Shown here: piece by piece, positions 10,577 through 18,658 of the stretch
How the letters are laid out: each line of letters opens with the position of its first letter
Position numbering within the stretch: position 1 is the stretch's first letter
Source of the DNA: a virus
Length of the DNA stretch: 24,119 nucleotides
Strand: one strand, 5' to 3'
Virus record (IMG/VR): IMGVR_UViG_3300050021_000236
Location: 1 to 24,119 of that record
Made by a program: the position numbers and the translations under genes
The notes under the pieces: model-generated
The model's database searches: none
Told to the model about the DNA's origin: nothing
The model's input: the letters and a program-made list of their open reading frames with translations, nothing else

Positions 10577-12652
10577 TTACGTTAAATGTCCGCCGCCGCC
10601 GCCGCCGTGTGAACCGCCACCACCGCCAGAACCGCCACCAGTGCCAGAGACTGTGAACGCTGCACCGTTACTGACATAACCGCCGACTGTCACAATAATG
10701 TTGCCTGTTGCAGCCGTCACTGGTACGATCACAACAATTGATGTTGCACTCCATGAGCTGTACGTTGAGACTGCAACACCACCGACTGTGACGGTGCTTG
10801 TGCTCTGTGTTGCTCCAAAGTTTGTGCCGGTGATTGTCACAGACGTTCCTGATACACCGGAAACAGGGGACACACTTGAAATCGTCGGAGCAACCACGCC
10901 CGCTGCAACTATTTGAATGGACCCGAAATAAAGTCTGCCGTCATTCGAGTAGATGTCTAGCGGGTTTGTCGTTGCAACGTAAGTCACTGCACCACCTGCA
11001 AAGGTCGGGTCATCTGCATAAACATAATAGAGACCGTAATTTGCAGGCGTCACAGTGCCGGAAGAGTACGTTACGGAATGGCTGCCGAAGACAATCGTGC
11101 TTGCTGCAACGTTAATTGTTTTGCTCGTGCTGCTTTGTGTCAGCGGGTTCGGTCCAGTGAATGCTCCAGTGGAAGAAATCGGGTTACTCTTCAATTGTGA
11201 GGCAAGCTGTCCATTGGAATTCAGCGGCGTGTTCGGCACAGACTGATTCGTCAAATCAACGACTGCACTGCCAGTCGGGTACCACAAGCTTGCTGTGCCA
11301 TTCCACCATGAGCAGCTCAGTGTTCCGGTCACCGCTCCGTAGCTGTCCGACAAAAAATCTTGTGCGATGAATTGTGTCGGTTCATTAAACGGTGTCCAGA
11401 GAACTTGGAGTTCATATGGTGAGCCGGTAGAATTCTGCCACTCAACGATGATCGGATAAATCACGCCAGCCGTCAGCATGATGTAATCTGCGTTCACGTA
11501 GGCTGCCGTAGCATTCGGCGTCTGGTTGCTTGCAAGATCAGAAATGATCTGCCGCGGTCCGATAAAAAGATTGCAGCCACCCGAGTAGTTGCAGCCAATC
11601 GTGTACTTGCCGGTCACTTGCGGGATGAGGTATCCTGTCGCTCTGAAATAGAAGTATGTAGCATTCACGGCTGACGGCTTCAAGCTTGATCCAGCGACTG
11701 CTGTGCCGATGTTGATGCCTCCGAATTTCTGTACAAGAACAAAGCCGACTGCACTCTGCACAGAAACACCGAGAGGCGTAGCAGAGCAGTCAGCAGTTAC
11801 GGTTGGAGCATGGACTGAACTGACAGCAGTGACACCAGACGGTGCTGCGGATCCAGCGTTTGCTCCTGTTGCGGATGCAGCACCAACACCGCTTGTTGCA
11901 CTGACACGCACTGGTGATGCAGAACTAGAGGCAGTGGTCGTCGGTGCATTTACTGAACTGGTTGCAGTGACACCGGTAGGGCTTGCACTTGCTCCGCCGC
12001 TTGCTGATGCAAGAAAGTCACACGCTATCGCTGCACCATAACCATTCGTACCAGCGAATGCTGTGGCAACTGCACTTCCCTGTGCAACGTTCAGTGCATA
12101 CTGCTCTTTTGCTATAGCGGAGGTGAACCCTGATCCTGTCGTAGGTCTACCCTCAGAAACACAAGCAGCGATAACTAGAGATACCCCAGCAGTGTTAAGA
12201 GTTCCGGCATTGATTGGCGATGAGGTGCTGCTGTTTATGGCGGCAAAGGTATCTAATGGCGCAGACGTCTGAATGCCAGAAAACTCATAAGCAGCAAAAG
12301 AAACAGTGACACTATCAGCACCGCTACGCGTGGCAGTCACTGAAGTGTTCAGTGTAGACGCCATCGCGCCAGCATTGGCAATGTAGTAAATGCTTATGCG
12401 CTCTGCCTGTTCGCCTGTTGCGTCAGTGTAGTATGCAGTATCTACTTCCGTCCACGTGAACCCCGCGGTGGAAGGAGTACTGATTGCTGGCACTGCGCTT
12501 CCTCCAGAGGACCAGTTAGCAAGTGCGCTAACTATGAGAACAAGAAGATTGTTGGCAGTAGTATTTGAAGCATAAGCATAGCCAGTCGCTGTGGCGGAGG
12601 CTGCCCCCGACCCAGTCGCAACTGTTTTAGATTGTACATTTGCTATCGCCAT
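10577..12652 (-). CDS. Tail fibre/adhesin-like protein, 691 aa
   Basis: The last large gene of the tail module. Residues 1-218 form an Ala/Ser/Thr-rich beta domain. Residues 222-300 contain four repeats of about 22-24 residues (SASPTGVTATSSVNAP, SASPVRVSATSGVGA, SAAPSGVTAVSSVHAP, SATPLGVSVQSAVG). Residues 303-440 resemble a PA14-type beta-barrel (YFYFRATGYLIPQVTGKYTI, IMLTAGVIYPIIVEW), commonly glycan-binding. An IPT/TIG immunoglobulin-like domain lies near 600-670 (ISSVSPVSGVSGTSVTITGTNFG). The C-terminus is Gly-rich with two His (GGGGGSHGGGGGGH). I infer a virion surface receptor-binding or decorating protein. It follows the 140-aa protein and the tip protein, where fibres usually lie. Confidence 0.72.
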   Translation of the reverse strand: MAIANVQSKTVATGSGAASATATGYAYASNTTANNLLVLIVSALANWSSGGSAVPAISTPSTAGFTWTEVDTAYYTDATGEQAERISIYYIANAGAMASTLNTSVTATRSGADSVTVSFAAYEFSGIQTSAPLDTFAAINSSTSSPINAGTLNTAGVSLVIAACVSEGRPTTGSGFTSAIAKEQYALNVAQGSAVATAFAGTNGYGAAIACDFLASASGGASASPTGVTATSSVNAPTTTASSSASPVRVSATSGVGAASATGANAGSAAPSGVTAVSSVHAPTVTADCSATPLGVSVQSAVGFVLVQKFGGINIGTAVAGSSLKPSAVNATYFYFRATGYLIPQVTGKYTIGCNYSGGCNLFIGPRQIISDLASNQTPNATAAYVNADYIMLTAGVIYPIIVEWQNSTGSPYELQVLWTPFNEPTQFIAQDFLSDSYGAVTGTLSCSWWNGTASLWYPTGSAVVDLTNQSVPNTPLNSNGQLASQLKSNPISSTGAFTGPNPLTQSSTSKTINVAASTIVFGSHSVTYSSGTVTPANYGLYYVYADDPTFAGGAVTYVATTNPLDIYSNDGRLYFGSIQIVAAGVVAPTISSVSPVSGVSGTSVTITGTNFGATQSTSTVTVGGVAVSTYSSWSATSIVVIVPVTAATGNIIVTVGGYVSNGAAFTVSGTGGGSGGGGGSHGGGGGGHLT

Positions 12653-12664
12653 GAAATTTCTTTC

Positions 12665-13087
12665 TTACGCGATAGAAATGGTCCGCGCCCCTGATGTAGC
12701 AGGCAGCACAAGTGTGAACGTGCCGTTGCTGGTTGAAGTGCTCGAAAAAGTCAACACTGCGATAGCTTTGTTTGACCGACTGGAGTTATAAATCAGCGCC
12801 GCTACAACGTTGGACAGAGTGCTGCTTGCCCACGTCGGATTGGTGAACGTCATATAGGCCGTGTCACCATCAATGCCGACTGCGAAGCCTGCAAGAGTTG
12901 CGCCACCGGAAATGTAAGCAGTGCCTGCACTGTTCGTGACTTCATTGGAAGAAGAGTATGCTGTCGTAGTCTTGTCCAATGCGGCTGCAGCAACGTAGAG
13001 AGCCACTTTGTATGTGTCCCCAGGTTGGTGCACGCCGTTGAGAAAATCCTGTTTTGCCTGATCTGTGAATGCCGCTGTGCTTGCCAT
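12665..13087 (-). CDS. Probable virion structural protein, 140 aa
   Basis: A Thr/Ser/Ala-rich, beta-strand-rich protein starting MASTAAFTDQAKQDFLNGVH and continuing with YKVALYVAAAALDKTTTAY. A regular alternation of hydrophobic and polar residues follows to the end (FTLVLPATSGARTISIA). Its composition closely matches the neighbouring 691-aa and 1017-aa proteins, and it sits between them, 12 bases from the former. Small proteins with this N-terminal pattern are common beside tail fibres in phages. A tail-tip or fibre-associated role is inferred; no biochemical function is known. Confidence 0.6.
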   Translation of the reverse strand: MASTAAFTDQAKQDFLNGVHQPGDTYKVALYVAAAALDKTTTAYSSSNEVTNSAGTAYISGGATLAGFAVGIDGDTAYMTFTNPTWASSTLSNVVAALIYNSSRSNKAIAVLTFSSTSTSNGTFTLVLPATSGARTISIA

Positions 13088-13116
13088 GTTAGTTGCTCCC
13101 TCTTGTCTCTAAAGTG

Positions 13117-16100
13117 TTACACCGTTGTGATTACCGGAGCCCAACCAAGCGGTCCAGCACCACGATCAAAATTGTTTGCGAGCACTAAGCCGCTTGATGC
13201 ATCAATCGTCCCTGGATTCTGCCCAGGCACAACGAACGTAACAGCAGTCAGTGTGCTCAGGTCTTGCGCCGTGTTCCCGAATCGGTTCACTGCTTGGAAC
13301 TTGAAGTACAGTGTCTTCCCTGCAAAGTTCGGATCATAAGTCCACTTGAAAATTGAATTGTCAAGGCGCAGGAACAGTGTGCCACTTGCATGAGAGTTGA
13401 TCGTAGACCCCATCTGACCACGGCGTATGTAGCCTGCAACAGACGGTGCGCCAAGGTTCATTGTGTACTGCCCTTGTCCGCTGATGGCACAAGAAGAATA
13501 CGCGATGATTTCGCCATCAACAAAGCACATCGTTACATTGGAATCGGCATCTGTTGAAGAGCCGGCGTCGAGCGCGGCGCTGTTGTCAGCCATGTCCACA
13601 ATGAGTTCATTGTTCTCATCAGGATCACTGCCACTTCCGAATGTTGTGTCAAGCGTGCCAAGCCTCGCGGCTTGCTGAATCGTTCCGATTTGAAGGTACT
13701 TTATTCCGTCTTGCGATACCCAGATGTTCGTGCTTCCGTAGTCAGCTGACGTGCCGCAAGCACCAATCCATATTTGGTTGCCGACTTGACCAGTCAGACG
13801 GCTTGTAGCTTCAAACATCACAACTTCAGAGCTTCCAGGCGGTGCATACACATCAATGATGTTCACACCTGACGACAAATCTTTGTTGAAGAGTGATGGG
13901 AGTGCAGCATAAAACAAGCTGTCCTCTGCCTCGATTTCAAGTCCGGTAATCGGATCATCTACAATCTTTGTGATGCGAACAGCTAAGTTCGTAATGCCGA
14001 GATTCACATTGTTCAGCCCTGCTGCCCAGACAGATGATGTTGTAATGTTAACCAAGTCCATCGGCTCAAGGTAACTGTAGGTGAACGGCAGCGTGAACTT
14101 GTAACTGTTGCGGATATTCATTCCGCGCTTCAGGCGCATGTTCGCAGAGAAAAGAGCTGCTGGCAAAGTGCAAACGAAATCCAAACTCTGCGAGCCTTCA
14201 GTTCTCTGTCCCCAACGATTGATGCTTGCCTGATCAGATTCTTGAAGCAACTCATTGCTGTACTGCGAAAGACGGTTGCTGAAATCAACCTGAACCTGAT
14301 TCCAACCATCTTGGTAGTCACTGCGTGAAATCTTGACAGGTGCCTCACCCTCCTTTTTCACAAAACAAGTGTCGTCAAGAGACGCAACAGCGGAAGGCGG
14401 AGCAACCCAAGTGCATCCATTAGCTGCACAGCTCTGTGTTCCGAGAGCAACAAGCTTGAGCAATCCCTCGGACATGAAGGCTTTGACTTGTCCGGCTTCA
14501 AGCCACTTTCCGATCAGTGATGCCGCGGAGTCTTGCGAGTCAATTACAGGGCTTATGAAAAAGTTGTTAGCAGCAAACCAGTTCCATGCTGTCGATCCAA
14601 CCTGGCGTGTCCCAGGCGTTCCTACAGCACCTCCCCATGTGCCGGAAGCTCCGTTATCTATTGCTGAGGTCGGAAACGGAACCGGTCCGGTACCAAGTCC
14701 CCAAACATTGTTCGTAAGAACTTGAAAGACACATTGAATGGGGTTGCAGTCCACTACATTGCCGCCGAATGCGTCTGCTGTAAAAACTTCAACGTTGATG
14801 TCAGGAATTTCTCCTGCCATTCCGAGTGACATCGGACCATACGCCAAGTATGCTGTGTTGCTGTACCCGAGTGCTGCTCCAGGAAAAGCTGGCTCGTGCG
14901 GCGCTTGACCACCATCATTTGTTCCGATAGTGACCTTGCCGCCAGAAAGTATGAACGGCCAAATGCTCTGCCCCAAGCCGCCTCCGAAGAGTTCGAACTT
15001 GAGAAGATTCGGAACGTTCGAAGGAGCAGCGCTGAGATTCTCGTACTTCCATGTGATAAGGACTTCTTTGCCAACGTCACCGGAATAGAAATGGTAAGTT
15101 GCACCACCAGTGCTGCCATCACCCGGAGTAGTAAAACTGTATTGACCTGTCGCCGACGGACTGCTCGGTGATACGTTCGTAAGTTTCTGAAGGTCGTTTG
15201 CCGGCGGTGTGCCGCTTGTGTCATACCAGATTACGCTCAAGTCAGTTGTCGGAGTGAAAGAACCGCCGACCGTCAGTTCAAGTCCGGACGGAATAACGTC
15301 TGTTTCCTGCGATCTCAGTTCCTGAACAGAGAGCTGATAATTTATTTGAGCTGTCTTGCCGACATCTGCCGTAGCGAAGTGATATGTGTTGCCTGTCTCA
15401 ACTGCTGTTGCAGTAGCAGACTGCATCACTCCATTTGTATTGCTCAGTGTCAAGCTCGCAGCATCTGAAGCGGTGCAGAGAAACGTTCCGTTGTTCAGCG
15501 CATTCGCAAAGCCGGTGATGATGAACCTGAAGCCGACATATCCGTTCGCTGCACCAGATCCATATGGAGACGTTCCGCCAGTGAAAGTGCCGGTGTAAAC
15601 AGTGCTGCCGGCTGAAGCGTTGCCGCAAGCCGTCACTGCAAACGTTCCGATAGAAGCTGAATTGACGCTGTACTTTCCTGTTGTAAGTGTTGTGCCATAC
15701 GGAACCAGAGTCAGCGGAGCATAGTCAGTGCCGCTCAGTACTGTTGCTGCCGGTGCGCCGTAATCAGTGTAACTTCCACTGTATGTTGTCGCAAAAGATA
15801 CGCCGTTATCTGCCACAAGCAAAGCGGCATTTGAAGGTGCATACACTTGCGCGATGCTGACAGAATCATTGTTTGAGTTTGCGCTAAGCCATGACTGTCC
15901 GTCCCACACACTGCCAATAGACTTTATCGAACCGCCGTTGCACAGTGCTGCGATAACATCACTCGCATATACATACTCTGATACACCCTTGCCGCCTCCC
16001 TTGCCGCCATCAAACTTCCAAGAAACAAGTCCGTCAGTCCACAACAAGCTCTGATGTATTCGGCCTGTTCCCATCACTACCGGAACACAGCGCCCTTGCG

Positions 16101-16170
16101 AAGAAGCAGTGACACGTATATTAGAGAGCCGCGATGGTCCGTGACCTTGCTGTGCTCCAAAGATTCCCAT
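13117..16170 (-). CDS. Tail tip/host-specificity protein, 1017 aa
   Basis: The N-terminus (NIRVTASSQGRCVPVVMGTGRIHQSLLW) is the usual opening of large tail-tip proteins, followed by a beta-rich domain (about 60-330) and a central region with FVCTLPAALFSANMRLKRGM and PMDLVNITTS. The C-terminal part (about 840-1000) has the signature seen in gpJ/GTA gp15-type proteins: YIRRGQMGSTINSHASGTLFLRLDNSIF, then KTLYFKFQAVNRFGN. By position (after NlpC peptidase) and size it corresponds to the central tip protein that contacts the host and closes the tail tube. It begins 2 bases after the peptidase gene stop, so the genes are tightly coupled. Confidence 0.78.
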   Translation of the reverse strand: MGIFGAQQGHGPSRLSNIRVTASSQGRCVPVVMGTGRIHQSLLWTDGLVSWKFDGGKGGGKGVSEYVYASDVIAALCNGGSIKSIGSVWDGQSWLSANSNNDSVSIAQVYAPSNAALLVADNGVSFATTYSGSYTDYGAPAATVLSGTDYAPLTLVPYGTTLTTGKYSVNSASIGTFAVTACGNASAGSTVYTGTFTGGTSPYGSGAANGYVGFRFIITGFANALNNGTFLCTASDAASLTLSNTNGVMQSATATAVETGNTYHFATADVGKTAQINYQLSVQELRSQETDVIPSGLELTVGGSFTPTTDLSVIWYDTSGTPPANDLQKLTNVSPSSPSATGQYSFTTPGDGSTGGATYHFYSGDVGKEVLITWKYENLSAAPSNVPNLLKFELFGGGLGQSIWPFILSGGKVTIGTNDGGQAPHEPAFPGAALGYSNTAYLAYGPMSLGMAGEIPDINVEVFTADAFGGNVVDCNPIQCVFQVLTNNVWGLGTGPVPFPTSAIDNGASGTWGGAVGTPGTRQVGSTAWNWFAANNFFISPVIDSQDSAASLIGKWLEAGQVKAFMSEGLLKLVALGTQSCAANGCTWVAPPSAVASLDDTCFVKKEGEAPVKISRSDYQDGWNQVQVDFSNRLSQYSNELLQESDQASINRWGQRTEGSQSLDFVCTLPAALFSANMRLKRGMNIRNSYKFTLPFTYSYLEPMDLVNITTSSVWAAGLNNVNLGITNLAVRITKIVDDPITGLEIEAEDSLFYAALPSLFNKDLSSGVNIIDVYAPPGSSEVVMFEATSRLTGQVGNQIWIGACGTSADYGSTNIWVSQDGIKYLQIGTIQQAARLGTLDTTFGSGSDPDENNELIVDMADNSAALDAGSSTDADSNVTMCFVDGEIIAYSSCAISGQGQYTMNLGAPSVAGYIRRGQMGSTINSHASGTLFLRLDNSIFKWTYDPNFAGKTLYFKFQAVNRFGNTAQDLSTLTAVTFVVPGQNPGTIDASSGLVLANNFDRGAGPLGWAPVITTV

Positions 16171-16172
16171 AA

Positions 16173-16628
16173 TTAACGTCCGTTCTCAAGCGTGAAAAAC
16201 CGCACTGGCTTACCGGTAAGCATTGGTGCTCTCTTTGCATCTGCTAACTTTACCCCGCCGTGTGCAACACTGTGCAGCACAAGCGGCCACTTCACAACGA
16301 TAGCCGAGTGTGCATATGCCAGAGCAATCTTGAACATAACCACATCCCCAGGCAGTACTTCATTTTCTGAAATCTCTCGCATGAACTTCAAAATGCCATC
16401 TACGTATTCTGTTGTGGCTTCATGCTGCCCGTGCTGCAAGCTGTAGCTCTTCGGGATTGACTGTGCGGCTTCTGCATCTGTAATGTGTCCAGTGTTGACG
16501 AACACACCTGCAACAAACCCGATGCAGTCCGCGCCGCAGTGCTTCATCCGACTCCATCCGCGATACGGAGTGTTCACCCACTCCATAGCCTCTTTTACGA
16601 TCTCCGCGCGCTGTTTTGTGTAAAGCAT
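16173..16628 (-). CDS. NlpC/P60 tail-tip peptidoglycan peptidase, 151 aa
   Basis: The catalytic cysteine C35 is in HCGADCIGFVAGV, the histidine is H107 in AYAHSAIV, and H119 (LVLHSVAHGGV) fits the third position of the NlpC/P60 triad. PGDVVMF before the histidine is also typical. Length and order match GTA gp14/TIGR02219-type tail peptidases, which open peptidoglycan during DNA entry by cutting the peptide cross-link. The start overlaps the upstream stop (TAATG at 16630-16626), indicating coupling to the hub gene. It is virion-associated rather than a lysis enzyme, by context. Confidence 0.87.
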   Translation of the reverse strand: MLYTKQRAEIVKEAMEWVNTPYRGWSRMKHCGADCIGFVAGVFVNTGHITDAEAAQSIPKSYSLQHGQHEATTEYVDGILKFMREISENEVLPGDVVMFKIALAYAHSAIVVKWPLVLHSVAHGGVKLADAKRAPMLTGKPVRFFTLENGR

Positions 16629-17995
16629 TAGATAGCACTCGTCGGCGGAGGAATGAACGGGTAGCCGCCGAAATACAAAGAGTTGTCAACGGAAGAACCA
16701 GCAGCAGTCCGCCGCGCCTTGCACCCACTGAGCGTCTTAGGACAGCCTGCAATTACGCTGAAAGTATCGCCAGCAGTAATCGGCAGCAGCCACGGGTTCA
16801 TCATCTGAAGATTGCCAGAACCATCATGTAGCACAACTGTCTGACTCAACCCTACGTTTGCCCCGGCAGTGCACTTGACCACACCCTGTGTTGCCCAACC
16901 AGCAGCTTGCGTGAATGCGGAAACAGGTGTGAGCGTAACTTGTGTGCTACCAGACTTTGCGGTAAAGTTCGTTGTGTATGTTGGCGCACTGAGATTGCAG
17001 TTCACATCGCAGAAACCCCACGGACAGTTGCTCTGGAACAAGCGCGCTGGAACTTTCTGGTTCAGAAAGTACATGGCATCTGCACATTCAAACTCGGCGC
17101 TGATCCTGTTGATGTCTGCCAAGCTCTTGATGGTTCCGCTAAACTTTGTTTCAAGTCCCTTCGACGTGTCTCCGTAAGTCGGCATGTAGACGGTGTACAC
17201 AGTCACAAGTGCAGCATCAAACAGACCATGAAATGCAGCATTCAGAATTCCGATTGTAGAACCTGGATAGGCAACAGGCTGCTGAGCAATGCACGCGAGT
17301 GTCATTGTGTTTGCTGAGCAACTGAAAGAAGCCTCCGACGTGATTGCCCCGCGCTGCCAGCGACCATAAGTAGCCGCTTTGAATGTAGTCTGAGCACCTG
17401 TCCAACCCGGTGTGCCAACTACAATGTCATCGCAATAGAAAGTACCAGACGTTCCAGATAAAAGGCATGGGATAATATGCAGTGCAACGGTGCCTGCCGG
17501 AGCTATTTTTGAAGCTGCACTTAATGACCAAGCACTGGAAGTCACCGTAGGAGTCCAGAACTGATCTATGATTCCTCCACCTGAATCCAGAAAGTGAACG
17601 ATAATTCCGGCTGACGCTCCTGAAACAGTCTTGAACCATCCGCTAACACTTATCAACTGTCCGGCAGCAGCAGGCGTGCTGACAGTCTGACAAACTCCGC
17701 CGTACAATGCAGTGGCTGCAACTGCTAAGGATTGAGTGCCGCCATGCTGGCCGGATGTGAGATATGATAAACTCGCAGAGGCGTTCAGACTCCAGCTAGA
17801 TGGCGGTGCTGCATTGTCAGCAATTTCAAAATTTCCGTTAACCAAGCCGCCGCACAGAAGAGTGATGTCCAACTGCCCAGATGTTGCATAGAACACTGTA
17901 CCAGTCGGCAGAGTGATCATGAACAAATCGCCGCGCTCGCAGTTTGGATTAGTCTGCAAGTATGACACAAGCGATGGCGGCATTAGCCTTTTCAT
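16628..17995 (-). CDS. Tail hub protein, DUF2163/BR0599 family, with inserted CBM-like domain
   Basis: The start is the ATG at 17995, overlapping the upstream stop as ATGA; a longer start at 18037 would overlap further. The N-terminus (residues 1-48, MKRLMPPSLVSYLQ) and residues 205-320 follow DUF2163. The C-terminus is the BR0599 motif: CPWGFCDVNC (C324, C329, C333), GANVGLSQTVV, then AGCPKTLSGC (C418, C425) and FGGYPFIPP. The cysteines match the set that in GTA gp13/lambda gpL-like hubs holds an iron-sulfur cluster. Residues 51-195 are extra: NGNFE...SW..., GGTQSL, ISVSGWFKT and DDIVVG suggest a carbohydrate-binding jelly roll inserted in the DUF2163 part. Confidence 0.82.
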   Translation of the reverse strand: MKRLMPPSLVSYLQTNPNCERGDLFMITLPTGTVFYATSGQLDITLLCGGLVNGNFEIADNAAPPSSWSLNASASLSYLTSGQHGGTQSLAVAATALYGGVCQTVSTPAAAGQLISVSGWFKTVSGASAGIIVHFLDSGGGIIDQFWTPTVTSSAWSLSAASKIAPAGTVALHIIPCLLSGTSGTFYCDDIVVGTPGWTGAQTTFKAATYGRWQRGAITSEASFSCSANTMTLACIAQQPVAYPGSTIGILNAAFHGLFDAALVTVYTVYMPTYGDTSKGLETKFSGTIKSLADINRISAEFECADAMYFLNQKVPARLFQSNCPWGFCDVNCNLSAPTYTTNFTAKSGSTQVTLTPVSAFTQAAGWATQGVVKCTAGANVGLSQTVVLHDGSGNLQMMNPWLLPITAGDTFSVIAGCPKTLSGCKARRTAAGSSVDNSLYFGGYPFIPPPTSAI

Positions 17996-18657
17996 TGAAT
18001 GAACTCTGAGGTGAACTTGATTGCGTTCACATCCCAAATATCTGTGCCGGAGTTCTGTGTGTACACACGCACGCAGTCAAGCTCATCTTCATCGAAGCGA
18101 ACGTAAAAGTAAAAGCTTCCGGTCCATGTGAGCACAGCGCTGCTCGCGGGCGCAACAGTGAAAGTGATCACTCCGGTAGAGGAAATCGAGAAAGCAACTG
18201 TCGCACTGCCGTTGACATAAACTACTGGAGTGCCAACAACATTCTGGATGATGTCATACCCTGTGCCGCCGATGACGCGCGCAAGCTGAAACTGTGTGCT
18301 CACACCATCACCTTCCAGTCCCATCGGTGCAGCAGCTCCAGCGGTGACGTTGAGCATTGCACTTGTGCTCTGTGTTACAGTGCTGTCCTGCGGGTCAAGG
18401 AACAGGAACGGGAATGTTCGGCCGTTCGAAGCCATGTGAAGCCCCATGAAAGTTGCGATCGTAGAGGAGACAGTGGCTTCATTGCCTGTAATGCGGTCAG
18501 CGTCAAACTCAAAAGTCCATGTCGGATAGGCTTGCAGGCTTGCAGCCGCAACACCTTTGCCGGCAACAGGCCGCTGCACAACAGTGTTAAAGATCGGATT
18601 CTTTTTCAAACCCTTGCTCATCGCAATAGGGAAATTTGACAGAATCGGTATGCTCAT
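17992..18657 (-). CDS. Distal tail protein, DUF2460 (GTA gp12-like), 221 aa
   Basis: The opening (ILSNFPIAMSKGLKKNPIFNTVVQ), the WTFEFDADRIT strand, the FMGLHMASNGRTFPFLFLDP segment and the C-terminal YFYVRFDEDELDCV...DIWDVNAIKF are typical of DUF2460/TIGR02217. These proteins form the distal ring linking the tail tube to the hub. The middle (about 95-160) includes LEGDGVSTQFQLAR and PVVYVNGS, a common insert in this family. It begins 1 base after the tape measure stop and overlaps the hub gene start as ATGA, as in the conserved gp12-gp13-gp14-gp15 order. Confidence 0.85.
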   Translation of the reverse strand: MSIPILSNFPIAMSKGLKKNPIFNTVVQRPVAGKGVAAASLQAYPTWTFEFDADRITGNEATVSSTIATFMGLHMASNGRTFPFLFLDPQDSTVTQSTSAMLNVTAGAAAPMGLEGDGVSTQFQLARVIGGTGYDIIQNVVGTPVVYVNGSATVAFSISSTGVITFTVAPASSAVLTWTGSFYFYVRFDEDELDCVRVYTQNSGTDIWDVNAIKFTSEFIQ

Positions 18658-18658
18658 A

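Noticed and set aside
11750-11990. CRISPR-like or direct DNA repeats
   Set aside because: The repeats are imperfect, in frame and encode Ser/Ala/Val protein repeats in the fibre gene.
14754-15224. 156-codon minus-strand frame
   Set aside because: Out-of-frame shadow within the 1017-aa tail tip gene; Arg/Ser/Gln-rich composition typical of shadows.
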